Shown: positions 16,146 to 27,006 of the stretch, one piece after another
Numbering within the stretch: position 1 is the first letter of the stretch
How the letters are laid out: every line of letters begins with the position of its first letter
Assembly: GCA_963738425.1 (NCBI GenBank)
Contig: CAVTWT010000034.1
Coordinates: 1 to 64,000, forward strand
Source: CADEEN01 sp963738425
GTDB taxonomy: Bacteria; Pseudomonadota; Gammaproteobacteria; Burkholderiales; Burkholderiaceae_C
Reading direction: 5' to 3'
Length of the DNA stretch: 64,000 bases
The notes under the pieces: generated by a model
What the model saw: only the letters and a program-made list of their open reading frames with translations
The model's database searches: none
Told to the model about the DNA's origin: nothing
Program-made: the position numbers and the translations under genes

Positions 16146-16658
16146 GTGACTGACCCACGAAACGTGGCCTCCGCCGGCGCCATCGACTCCCGCAGCCTGC
16201 GCACGGCGCTGGGCGCCTTTGCCACCGGGGTGACGGTGGTCACCTGTCGCGGTGCCGATGGGGTGGCCTTCGGCCTCACCGTGAATTCGTTCAATGCACT
16301 GTCGCTCGATCCGCCACTCGTCCTGTGGTCGCTGCGACTGGCCAGCCCGAGTCTGGCGGCGTTCGACGCGGCAACGCATTTCGCGATCAATGTGCTCGCT
16401 GAAGGGCAGGTCGATGTTTCGCGCCGCTTCGCCTCGCCGGTCGGCCAGAAGTTCGACGAAGGGCAGTGGCACGACGGCTTGCATCGTCTGCCGGTGCTCG
16501 GCGGCAGCGCGGCGGTGCTCGAATGCGAACGCCTGTCGCAGCAAACCGCCGGCGATCACCGCCTGTACATCGGCCGTGTGCTGAAGATGCAGCACCAGAC
16601 CGTGCCGCCGCTGGTGTATCACGGTGGTCACTACCACCTGCTTGGTGAGGTGTTGTGA
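16146..16658 (+). CDS. Flavin reductase domain protein
   Basis: A 170-residue NAD(P)H:FMN oxidoreductase-like protein of the HpaC/RutF type. It shows ALGAFATGVTVVTCRG, GLTVNSFNALSLDPPLVLWSL and FAINVLAEGQ, the usual flavin-binding blocks, and an H near the C-terminus (PPLVYHGGHYHLL). Such proteins supply reduced flavin to a partner monooxygenase. The candidate partner here is the acyl-CoA dehydrogenase-like protein at 18516. The start is GTG 16146. The stop overlaps the next start (TGATG). Confidence 0.88.
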   Translation: MTDPRNVASAGAIDSRSLRTALGAFATGVTVVTCRGADGVAFGLTVNSFNALSLDPPLVLWSLRLASPSLAAFDAATHFAINVLAEGQVDVSRRFASPVGQKFDEGQWHDGLHRLPVLGGSAAVLECERLSQQTAGDHRLYIGRVLKMQHQTVPPLVYHGGHYHLLGEVL

Positions 16659-17680
16659 TGCTCGAAGCACGGTGGCTCGCCGCATTCGCCGACGTGCTCG
16701 GCCGATGTGGCGTCAAGTCCGGCGATGCGTGCGCGGTGCTGGCCGAGACGCAGTCGCGGCCGGTGCTGGTGCAGCTGGCTTCGTTGGCGTTGCAGCAACT
16801 GGGTGCGCGCTCGTTCGTGTTGACCGTGCCGACACCGGCCGCGAATGCGGTGCCTGTGCGTTCGACCGGTGCATCGACCGCGCTCGGTGGACAAGACGCT
16901 GCCGTGCAATCGCTCGCGCGCTGCGCGGTGGTCGTCGATTGCACCGTCGAAGGCGTGCAGCATGCGGCCGAGTTGCCGGTGATCCTGGCTGGCGGCGCAC
17001 GCGTCCTCGTCGTCAGCAACGAGCACCCGGAAATTCTCGAGCGCTGCCTGCCTCGCGCAGAGGACGAAGCAGTCGTGCGCGATGCGATGCGGCGCTTGAA
17101 GGCCGCGCGGCGCATGAGCGTGTTCTCGCGCGCCGGCACCGACTTGCACATCGACCTGGCCGGCGCCCGCATCGGTGGTGTCTGGGGCTTCACCAGCAAG
17201 CCCGGCACGCTGACGCATTGGCCCGGCGGCCTGGCGCTCGCGTTCCCGGCGGCCGGCTGTGTCAACGGCACGCTGGTGCTCGACCGCGGCGACGTCAACC
17301 TCACCTTCAAGCGCTACCTGGCCGATGCCGTACGCCTGCAGATCGAGGACGACCATGTTGACGGCATCATCGGCGACTCGCCGGACGCCGAGTTGATGCG
17401 CGGTTACTTCGCCGCGTGGGGCGACCGCGCGGCGTACGCCGTGTCGCATGTTGGCTGGGGGTTGAACCGGCGGGCGCGCTGGGACGCGATGGCGTTCTAC
17501 GACAAGAGCGATTTCAACGGCACCGAGCTGCGCGCCTTTGCCGGCAACTTCTTGTATTCCACCGGCGCCAACGAGGTGGCAGGGCGCCACACCGCGGGGC
17601 ATTTCGATTTGCCGCTGCGTGGCTGCACCGTCGAGCTCGATGGGCAGGCCGTGGTGAAGGAAGGGCAGTTGGTGACATGA
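16658..17680 (+). CDS. NicX-like Fe(II) ring-cleaving dioxygenase (M29 peptidase fold)
   Basis: A 340-residue protein related to 2,5-dihydroxypyridine 5,6-dioxygenase (NicX/PicD), an M29 aminopeptidase-like fold recruited for ring cleavage. The presumed iron ligands are in AVSHVGWGLN (His264) and TAGHFDLPL (His315 and Asp317), spaced as I recall for NicX. N- and C-terminal halves fit the family (VCAVLAETQSRP-like start, GGLALAFP, GDVNLTFKRYL). It is followed by an alpha/beta hydrolase that overlaps by 4 nt, the same pairing as NicX-NicD or PicD-PicE. The substrate may be a dihydroxypyridine or another N-heterocycle; this is inference. GTG 16655 is an alternative start. Confidence 0.75.
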   Translation: MLEARWLAAFADVLGRCGVKSGDACAVLAETQSRPVLVQLASLALQQLGARSFVLTVPTPAANAVPVRSTGASTALGGQDAAVQSLARCAVVVDCTVEGVQHAAELPVILAGGARVLVVSNEHPEILERCLPRAEDEAVVRDAMRRLKAARRMSVFSRAGTDLHIDLAGARIGGVWGFTSKPGTLTHWPGGLALAFPAAGCVNGTLVLDRGDVNLTFKRYLADAVRLQIEDDHVDGIIGDSPDAELMRGYFAAWGDRAAYAVSHVGWGLNRRARWDAMAFYDKSDFNGTELRAFAGNFLYSTGANEVAGRHTAGHFDLPLRGCTVELDGQAVVKEGQLVT

Positions 17681-18507
17681 CCACGCCGACACTGGTCACG
17701 GACGCGCCACTGGCGTACCAGCACTGGGGCTCGATCGAAGACAACGAGCGGCTGGTCGTGCTGCTGCACGGCGTTGGCGGCAGCCGCGAGTCGTGGAGTG
17801 ACGCGCTCTCCGGAACGGGCAGGGCATTGGCAGAAGCCGGGTTTTGCGCCATCGCCGTCGACCTTCCGGGCTACGGCCTCTCGCCCCTGCCGGCCCACTA
17901 CAACATGCAGGACATGTCGTCGCTGGTGCTGGAGACACTGTGGTCCTTGAAGCGCCACTGCGCAGCGCGCGTGGCCGTGGTGGGCCACAGCATGGGCGGC
18001 ATGGTGGCGCTGGATCTGGTTGCCAGCGCGCCGCAGGAGATCGATGCGATGGTGCTGCTCGCCACCTCGCCGGCGTTCGGCCGGGCCGACGGCGCCTGGC
18101 AGCAGGAGTACCTGGCGCAGCGCCTCGCGCCGCTGGACGCCGGCAAGGGCATGGCCAAGTTGGCGCCGGGCCTGGTCAAGGGCATGGCCTCGGCGAATGC
18201 GGCACACGACGTGGTGGCGCGTGCAGCGCTGCTGATGAGTGCGGTTCCCGAAGCCACCTACCGCAGTGCATTGCATGCGATCCTCGGCTTCGACCGTCGC
18301 GCGGCATTGGCCGACATCCATATCCCGGTGCTGTGCCTGGCCGGCGAAGACGACCGCAACGCGCCGCCGTCGGTGATGTCCAACATGGCGGCGCGGATCG
18401 AGGGCGCCAAGTACCGCTGCCTGCCTGGCGTGGGTCATCTGGCGCACATGGAGGCGCCCAAGCTCGTCAACCCGATGCTCGTTTCTTTTCTGCTTTCCCA
18501 CTTGTGA
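17677..18507 (+). CDS. Alpha/beta hydrolase, NicD-like
   Basis: A 276-residue alpha/beta-hydrolase. The oxyanion-hole motif LLHGVGGS is near residue 30, the nucleophile Ser105 is in VVGHSMGGMV, and the acid and His are in AGEDDRNAPP (near 225) and GVGHLAHMEAP (His254). In nicotinate and picolinate catabolism the hydrolase following the dioxygenase removes formate from N-formylmaleamate, and this gene occupies the same place. A different C-C or amide bond is possible. ATG at 17677 overlaps the preceding stop. Confidence 0.85.
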   Translation: MTTPTLVTDAPLAYQHWGSIEDNERLVVLLHGVGGSRESWSDALSGTGRALAEAGFCAIAVDLPGYGLSPLPAHYNMQDMSSLVLETLWSLKRHCAARVAVVGHSMGGMVALDLVASAPQEIDAMVLLATSPAFGRADGAWQQEYLAQRLAPLDAGKGMAKLAPGLVKGMASANAAHDVVARAALLMSAVPEATYRSALHAILGFDRRAALADIHIPVLCLAGEDDRNAPPSVMSNMAARIEGAKYRCLPGVGHLAHMEAPKLVNPMLVSFLLSHL

Positions 18508-18515
18508 GGCTCGCG

Positions 18516-19772
18516 ATGGCCGACCTGTCTTCAATCGCCGGCGACACGTCGGTACTGACTCAGCAGCAACGCGAACTGCTTGCGCTGGCCTCGTCACTGG
18601 GCCGAGAAAAATTTGCCGGCCGCGCCGCGCACTGGGACCGCGAGGCGAGTTTTCCATTCGACAACTACGCGGATCTGCGTGACGCGGGCCTGCTCGGCAT
18701 CTGCGTGCCGAGAGCTCACGGCGGCTTCGGTGCCGATTTCACGACCTACGTCATGGTGGCCGCCGAGTTGGGCCGGCACTGTGGATCGACCGCGTTGTCG
18801 TTCAACATGCACGTCTGCTCGACGCTGTGGGCCGGCGCGATCGCTGACGCGCTGGACATGACCGCTGAACAGCGTGCCGATCACGAACGCATCCGCGCGA
18901 TCCACTTCGCGCGCATCGTCGAGCAAGGCAAGGTCTACTCGCAGCCGTTCTCCGAAGGCGGCGCGGCCGCGGCCGGCAAGGCGCCTTGGGGCACGCGTGC
19001 GATCAAGGTCGAGGGTGGCTACCGCGTCGTCGGCAAGAAGATCTTTGCCTCGCTGTCCGGTGCGGCCGACTACTACGGGGTGCTGTGCACCTTGGAGCGC
19101 GAAGACGGCGAGGCCGGCACGATGCGCGACTCGCTCTACCTCGCGGTGCCGGCCGACGCCGAGGGCGTGGCGGTCAGCGGCGAGTGGGATCCGCTGGGCA
19201 TGCGCGGCACGGTCAGCCGCACGCTGACCTTCGACAACGTGCAGGTCAGTGATGACGCGCGGTTGATGCCCGAGGGCTTGTACTTTCAGGCGGCTTCACG
19301 TTACCCACACATGTTCGCCACGCTGTCGCCGACCTACATGGGCATCGCGCAGGCAGCCTACGACTTCACCGTGTCTTACCTGCGCGGCGAGGTGCCGGGC
19401 ACGCCGCCGGTGAAGCGCCGCATGTACACGACCAAGCAGATCGCGGTGGCGCAGATGCGCGTGATGCTCGAACAGACGCGCGCGCTGTTTTTGCAGACGG
19501 CCCGCGAAGCTCGCGTCGATCCGGACAAGGACGCTCGCCTGCGCCTGTATGCCGCGCACTACACGATCATGGAGAACGCCAACGAGATCTGTCAGCTGGC
19601 GGTGCGCACCTGCGGTGGCCAGTCGATGCTGAAGTCGCTGCCGCTCGAACGCCTGTACCGCGATTCGCGCTGCGGCTCGCTGATGCTGCCGTGGACAGCC
19701 GAGCTGTGCATTGACCGGCTGGGACGCGAGTGCCTGTACGAATCCGGCGAACGCGACGAAGTGATTGAATGA
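18516..19772 (+). CDS. Acyl-CoA dehydrogenase-family flavoprotein
   Basis: A 418-residue protein with the three-part acyl-CoA dehydrogenase fold: N-terminal helices, a middle beta domain (YSQPFSEGG, GYRVVGKKIFASLSG, DPLGMRGTVSRTLTFDNV) and C-terminal helices (TYMGIAQAAYDF, CQLAVRTCGGQSMLKSLPLERLYRDSRCGSLMLPW). It could oxidise an acyl-CoA produced by the ligase at 19774, or act as an FMNH2-dependent class D monooxygenase fed by the flavin reductase at 16146. The usual catalytic Glu of short-chain dehydrogenases is not evident to me, so both options stay open. It lies 8 nt after the hydrolase. Confidence 0.85.
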   Translation: MADLSSIAGDTSVLTQQQRELLALASSLGREKFAGRAAHWDREASFPFDNYADLRDAGLLGICVPRAHGGFGADFTTYVMVAAELGRHCGSTALSFNMHVCSTLWAGAIADALDMTAEQRADHERIRAIHFARIVEQGKVYSQPFSEGGAAAAGKAPWGTRAIKVEGGYRVVGKKIFASLSGAADYYGVLCTLEREDGEAGTMRDSLYLAVPADAEGVAVSGEWDPLGMRGTVSRTLTFDNVQVSDDARLMPEGLYFQAASRYPHMFATLSPTYMGIAQAAYDFTVSYLRGEVPGTPPVKRRMYTTKQIAVAQMRVMLEQTRALFLQTAREARVDPDKDARLRLYAAHYTIMENANEICQLAVRTCGGQSMLKSLPLERLYRDSRCGSLMLPWTAELCIDRLGRECLYESGERDEVIE

Positions 19773-19773
19773 G

Positions 19774-21150
19774 ATGAGCGCCCTGTTGGAGCGGTTGCCG
19801 CATGGCAGCACTCCGGCGCTGGAGGCGGGTGGGCGCACGTGGAGCTACGACGCGCTGCACCGCGAGATCGATGACTGGCGCCAGCGACTGGCTGCACAAG
19901 GCGTCTCGCGAGGGATGGCGTTCGGCTGGCTCGGCCTGAACAGCGTGCCCATGCTGGCGGCCCTGTTCGCCTGCGCGAAGCTGCATGCGCGGTTCGTGCC
20001 GCTGAACTGGCGGCTTGCGGCGCACGAATTGCGAACGATCGCCACTCATGCCGGGCTCACAGCGTGGCATGCCGATGCGGCTTTTGGCGCTCTCGACGGG
20101 GTTGCGCCTTCGCAGGGGCCGCCCCACACCGCCCATGACGACCTGCTGCTGGTCTACACCAGCGGCACGACAGGCGCGCCCAAGGGCGCCTTGCACACGC
20201 AGGCGGCGATGGTGGCCAACATCGCCGCTGCCATCGACGCGCAAGGCTTCGGTGCCAGCACGCGCACGCTGGCGGTGCTGCCGCTGTTTCATGTCGGTGG
20301 CCTTTGCATCCAGGTGCTGCCGACGCTGGCCGCCGGCGGCACGGTGCGATTGCAGCCGCGGTTCGATGCCGCTGCGTGGTTCGACGACGTGGCCGCGTGG
20401 CGGCCGACGACGAGCCTGCTCGTGCCGGCGGCAATGCGAGCGCTGATCGAACATCCGCGCTGGCCCGAGGCCGACTTGTCGTCGCTGCATTTCATCAACT
20501 GCGGCTCGCAGATCGTGCCGCGATCGCTGATCGAAGCATTCCATGCGCGCGGCGTGCCGGTGGCGCAGGTTTACGGCGCCACCGAAACCGGGCCGGTGAC
20601 GCTGGTGCTGCGGCCCGGCGACGCGCTGGCGCATGTGGGCTCGGTCGGCAAGCCGGCGCTCGGCGTGCAGGTGCGTCTGGTCAATGGTGAAGTGCAGGTG
20701 AGGGCGCCGAACCTGGCCCGCGGCTACCACCGCCGCCCGAACGACGAGGCCTTTGCAGAGGGCTGGTTCCGCACCGGTGACTTGGCGCGGGTCGATGCCG
20801 GCGGCTACTACGAAATCGTCGGCCGCGCCAAGGAGTTGATCATCTCCGGCGGCGAGAACATCCACCCGGCGGAGATCGAGAACATCGCGCTCGCCGACGC
20901 GACCGTGGCCGAGGCGGCCGTGGTCGGTGTACCCGACGCACAGTGGGGCGAAGTGGCGGTGCTGGCCCTTGTGGCGCGCCCTGGCATGACCGTGGACACC
21001 GAGCGTCTGCAAGCGGCGTTTGCGGTCACGCTGGCCCGCTTCAAGCACCCGCGCCGCATCGTCGTGCTCGACGCTTTGCCGAAAACGGCGCTGGGCAAGG
21101 TGCGCAAGACCGACCTGGCGATTGATCTGCAGCAAGCCGGCGACCCTTGA
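19774..21150 (+). CDS. AMP-dependent acyl-CoA synthetase/ligase
   Basis: A 458-residue ANL-superfamily ligase. The phosphate-binding loop is LLVYTSGTTGAPKG near residue 127; VYGATETGP, EGWFRTGDLARVD, GRAKELIISGGENI and the C-terminal catalytic Lys in LPKTALGKVRKTD follow in order. It activates a carboxylic acid as acyl-AMP and then CoA thioester. It ends the flavin reductase/NicX-like operon, which implies that the ring-cleavage product or the starting acid is CoA-activated. ATG at 19774 lies 1 nt after the preceding stop. Confidence 0.9.
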   Translation: MSALLERLPHGSTPALEAGGRTWSYDALHREIDDWRQRLAAQGVSRGMAFGWLGLNSVPMLAALFACAKLHARFVPLNWRLAAHELRTIATHAGLTAWHADAAFGALDGVAPSQGPPHTAHDDLLLVYTSGTTGAPKGALHTQAAMVANIAAAIDAQGFGASTRTLAVLPLFHVGGLCIQVLPTLAAGGTVRLQPRFDAAAWFDDVAAWRPTTSLLVPAAMRALIEHPRWPEADLSSLHFINCGSQIVPRSLIEAFHARGVPVAQVYGATETGPVTLVLRPGDALAHVGSVGKPALGVQVRLVNGEVQVRAPNLARGYHRRPNDEAFAEGWFRTGDLARVDAGGYYEIVGRAKELIISGGENIHPAEIENIALADATVAEAAVVGVPDAQWGEVAVLALVARPGMTVDTERLQAAFAVTLARFKHPRRIVVLDALPKTALGKVRKTDLAIDLQQAGDP

Positions 21151-21204
21151 ATTGGCCACCATGCGCCCCACGTCCGGAGGAGTTGAATCCAGCGAGAGAC
21201 CCCC

Positions 21205-23796
<2,592 letters not shown>

Positions 23797-23801
23797 GCTC
23801 A

Positions 23802-23880
23802 CCCCCGAAGCGGCTTCGCCGCCTCCCCCTCAAGGGGGCCGAGCCCGGACATGAACAGTCCACTGGACTGTTCGTGTCTG
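23802..23880. repeat. Intergenic GC-rich palindromic repeat block
   Basis: The block starts with CCCCCGAAGCGGCTTCGCCG and CTCCCCCTCAAGGGGG, then holds a 21-nt perfect palindrome (GAACAGTCCA-C-TGGACTGTTC, 23853-23873) extended by GACA/TGTC to a 31-nt hairpin at 23848-23878. No T-tract follows, so it is not a classical terminator. Similar elements are, to my knowledge, common between genes in Burkholderiales. The rest of the gap up to 23973 is GC-rich with short inverted repeats and no gene. Confidence 0.55.
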
Positions 23881-23973
23881 GCGAGGAGCGCGAGCACAGC
23901 AAGCGCGCGGCCTGCAAGGCCCGCCAGCGGCTTGGCAAAGCCAGTTCCGCGCGGCGGTTGCTGGGCAGAGCGG

Positions 23974-25281
23974 CTAACGAGGGGGGGATGCGTTCTCTTC
24001 GAGCAGCAGGTCCAGACGCTGCAGTTGCAACCGAACCAGCGTCAGGTTCGACAGCGACTTGTCGAGAACCGCGTGCATCGCCAAGCCACGGCGCGCGGGC
24101 ACGGTGCGCAGCAGAACGTGGTGGCTGCCGAGCGTGATGGCGGCGTCGGGCGCAGCGTCGCCGAGGTTCAAGGCGTGGGCGGCTTCGGCCATCGAGGCCA
24201 TCAACGACGCGCCGTGCGCCGCCAGGCCGGCCGGGCCAGGCCGCGCGCCGGTGTGGCCGATCGTGCGCTGCGTGGCCAGCTCGAAGATGCAGCAACTGAC
24301 CATGCCCTTCAACTCGCCGCACTTGCGCAGGTAGGTCGTCAGCACCGGGTCGGCCACCGCCGGGGCAGGCGCAGCTGCCGAAGTGCGGACTTCGGGCATC
24401 GGCTGCATCGGCAGCGGCGTGCGGGCGACGCCGGCCGCGGGCGCCGGTGTGGGTGGTGTCGCCGGCACCAGATCGAAGATCTCGGGGATGTGGATCGCCT
24501 CTTCCGACAATTGCTCGCGCAGCTTGTTCCACGAGGCTCGCAGGTAGCTCCAGGCCTCGGCTGGCCGCGTCACCACTGGCGTCGTGCGAATCTTGATCTT
24601 CGAGCCGCGGGCCAGATGCGCGGCCTGTCCGGCGAGTGACGATGCGCCCGACAGCGGCAGCATCAGCAGCTCCTGGTTGTGCCATGGCTCCTCGACGATG
24701 GCGTCGCGCAGCGGCATCAACGCGGTGGCCAGGGCGTGCGGCGGCAGATCGCTGACCATGACGACGCCCAAGCGGCTGTGCGACAGCAGGGTGCGCGCCA
24801 GACGGCGCCGTTGCGCGGTGTCGGCGTCCGCCTCGGTGGTGTAAAGGCGCAGCGGTGGCTGGTCCGGGCCGACGGGCAATTCGACGAATTCGAGACGCGC
24901 CAGCGGCATGCCGACGCCTTGGCGGCGGATGTGCAGTTGGTGGACCGGCCGCTGCATGGCTGCCGCCAGACCCTGCAGCATGCGGCGCGACGAATGGCTG
25001 CCGATATCGTGCATCACCACGTATTCGGGCTGCATCGCCTCGAACTGCTGCTGCAGCGCTTCGGCGGCCTCGCAGGCGACGAAGAGCTCCCATTGCGCGT
25101 CACTGACGCGACGCCCGACCTGTTGGTGCGCCCGCGGTGAGTCTGCCGTCGGGTCCTGCATGACCTGCGTGGCCACGCCCGTTTGCTGGCGCGTGGCCTC
25201 CCACGCCTGTTCTTCTTCGAACTCCGGCCCCGGGTGCGCCGAGGCATCGAAGCCGGACATCTGGTGAAGCGTCTTGACCAT
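23974..25281 (-). CDS. Hypothetical protein with roadblock/LC7-like C-terminus (paralogue A)
   Basis: A 435-residue cytoplasmic protein. Residues about 90-275 form a conserved region (RPVHQLHIRRQG, LRLYTTEADAD, RLGVVMVSDLPP, EEPWHNQELLMLPLSG) that is homologous to the protein at 28175-29305. A Pro/Ala linker (about 285-325) leads to a C-terminal domain (about 330-430) whose pattern (KGMVSCCIFELATQRTIGHT, LMASMAEAAHAL, ITLGSHHVLLRTVP, MHAVLDKSLSNLTLVRLQLQ) resembles roadblock/LC7 domains such as MglB, regulators of small GTPases. No GTPase gene is nearby. The function is unknown and the roadblock call is pattern-based. It is divergent from nadB, about 100 bp apart. Confidence 0.65.
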   Translation of the reverse strand: MVKTLHQMSGFDASAHPGPEFEEEQAWEATRQQTGVATQVMQDPTADSPRAHQQVGRRVSDAQWELFVACEAAEALQQQFEAMQPEYVVMHDIGSHSSRRMLQGLAAAMQRPVHQLHIRRQGVGMPLARLEFVELPVGPDQPPLRLYTTEADADTAQRRRLARTLLSHSRLGVVMVSDLPPHALATALMPLRDAIVEEPWHNQELLMLPLSGASSLAGQAAHLARGSKIKIRTTPVVTRPAEAWSYLRASWNKLREQLSEEAIHIPEIFDLVPATPPTPAPAAGVARTPLPMQPMPEVRTSAAAPAPAVADPVLTTYLRKCGELKGMVSCCIFELATQRTIGHTGARPGPAGLAAHGASLMASMAEAAHALNLGDAAPDAAITLGSHHVLLRTVPARRGLAMHAVLDKSLSNLTLVRLQLQRLDLLLEENASPPR

Positions 25282-25366
25282 ACGAGACAGAGCAGCTGCA
25301 GTGGTGTGGACGGGCGTGGGAAAACTCCGAGACCAGTGTAAGCCGCAGCGCTTCGGGCCGGCTCCC

Positions 25367-25372
25367 TAGAAT
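25367..25372 (+). promoter_or_regulatory. Putative -10 hexamer (TAGAAT) of nadB
   Basis: TAGAAT lies 8 nt before the nadB ATG at 25381, implying a very short or absent 5' leader. Confidence 0.5.
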
Positions 25373-25380
25373 GAGTTGAC

Positions 25381-27006
25381 ATGCGCAAGAGTCATCAAAC
25401 CCCAAAGACCGCGCCCACGGTGGTCATCGGCGCGGGCCTGGCAGGCCTGACTGTGGCCTTGCGCCTCGCACAAGAACAACCCGTCGTGGTGTTGGCCAAA
25501 CGCAACCTCGATGAGGCCGCGACCGCTTGGGCGCAAGGCGGCATCGTCGGCGTGCTGGGCAGTGACGACAGCATCGAATCGCATGTGCGCGACACGCAGG
25601 ACGCCGGGGCCGGGCTCGTCGACGAGCACACCGCGCGTTTCATCGCCGAGCGCAGCGCCCGCGCGGTGGAGTGGCTGATGGGCGAGGGGGTGCCGTTCTC
25701 GGCCGACCCGGACGGGCCGCTCGGCCTGCACCTGACGCGCGAAGGCGGTCATGCGGTGCGGCGCATTGCCCACGCGGCCGATGCCACCGGCCGCGCGATC
25801 CACGATGCATTGCTGGCCAAAGCCAAGGCCCATCCCAACGTCACGCTGCGCGAGCGCTGGATGGCGGTGGATCTGATCACCTCGCGGCATGTCATGGGTG
25901 ACGAGAGCCCGCGCTGCCACGGCGTCTATGCGCTGGACATCGACAGCGGGCGTGTCGAAACGCTGGCGGCGTCGCACGTGGTGCTGTCAACCGGCGGCGT
26001 CGGCAAGGTCTATCGTTACACCAGCAACCCGGACACCGCCACCGGTGACGGCATTGCGATGGCCTGGCGGGCCGGTTGCCGGGTAGGCAACATGGAGTTC
26101 ATCCAGTTCCACCCGACCTGCCTGTACCACCCGCAAGAGCGCAGCTTCCTGATCACCGAAGCCTTGCGCGGCGAGGGTGCGCATCTGAAGCTGCCGGGCG
26201 TTCGGCCGGGTGACCCCGGGGGCACGCGCTTCATGAAAGCACATGATCCGCGCGAAGAGCTGGCGCCGCGCGACATCGTGGCCCGGGCGATCGACTTCGA
26301 GATGAAGAAGCACGGCCTGGACCATGTGTGGCTCGATGCGACCCACCTTGGCGAGGCATTTCTCAAGGAGCACTTTCCGACCATCCACGCGCGTTGCGCC
26401 AAGCTCGGCATCGACATCGCCAGGCAACCGATCCCGGTCGTGCCCGCAGCGCACTACACGTGCGGCGGCGTCGTCACCGACCTCGAAGGCCGCACCGACC
26501 TTCCTGGCCTGTATGCCGTGGGGGAGACGACCTACACCGGGCTGCACGGCGCCAACCGGCTGGCCAGCAACTCACTGCTCGAGTGTGTCGTCCTCGGCCA
26601 CTCCTGTGCGCAGGCCATCATCGCGGCAGCCCCGTCGCCGAGCGCGGCGCTGCCGCCGTGGGACGAAAGCCAGGTCGAGAACGCCGACGAGCAGGTCGTG
26701 ATTTCGCACAACTGGGACGAGCTGCGCTTGATGATGTGGAACTACGTTGGCATCGTGCGCACCACCAAGCGCCTGGAACGCGCGCTGCACCGCATCGACT
26801 TGCTGAAAAGCGAGATCGACGAGTACTACGCCAACTTCCGTGTCACGCGCGATCTGCTCGAGCTGCGCAACCTCGTCGAATGCGCAGAGCTGATCGTGCG
26901 CTCGGCGCTGTCACGGCATGAGAGCCGCGGCCTGCACTTCAGCCGCGACTACCCACGCACCTTGCCGGTGAGCTTCCCGACGGTGTTGATCCGCGATCCG
27001 AAGTGA
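25381..27006 (+). CDS. nadB: L-aspartate oxidase
   Basis: A 541-residue flavoenzyme oxidising aspartate to iminoaspartate, the first step of NAD synthesis. The FAD-binding motif VIGAGLAGLTVALRL is at 16-30; AATAWAQGGIVGVL, STGGVGKVYRYTSNPDTATGDG, EFIQFHPT and YAVGETTYTGLHGANRLASNSLLE follow as in succinate dehydrogenase/fumarate reductase-fold flavoproteins. The stop TGA abuts the nadA stop on the other strand (TGATCA), so nadB and nadA converge with no gap. Confidence 0.96.
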   Translation: MRKSHQTPKTAPTVVIGAGLAGLTVALRLAQEQPVVVLAKRNLDEAATAWAQGGIVGVLGSDDSIESHVRDTQDAGAGLVDEHTARFIAERSARAVEWLMGEGVPFSADPDGPLGLHLTREGGHAVRRIAHAADATGRAIHDALLAKAKAHPNVTLRERWMAVDLITSRHVMGDESPRCHGVYALDIDSGRVETLAASHVVLSTGGVGKVYRYTSNPDTATGDGIAMAWRAGCRVGNMEFIQFHPTCLYHPQERSFLITEALRGEGAHLKLPGVRPGDPGGTRFMKAHDPREELAPRDIVARAIDFEMKKHGLDHVWLDATHLGEAFLKEHFPTIHARCAKLGIDIARQPIPVVPAAHYTCGGVVTDLEGRTDLPGLYAVGETTYTGLHGANRLASNSLLECVVLGHSCAQAIIAAAPSPSAALPPWDESQVENADEQVVISHNWDELRLMMWNYVGIVRTTKRLERALHRIDLLKSEIDEYYANFRVTRDLLELRNLVECAELIVRSALSRHESRGLHFSRDYPRTLPVSFPTVLIRDPK

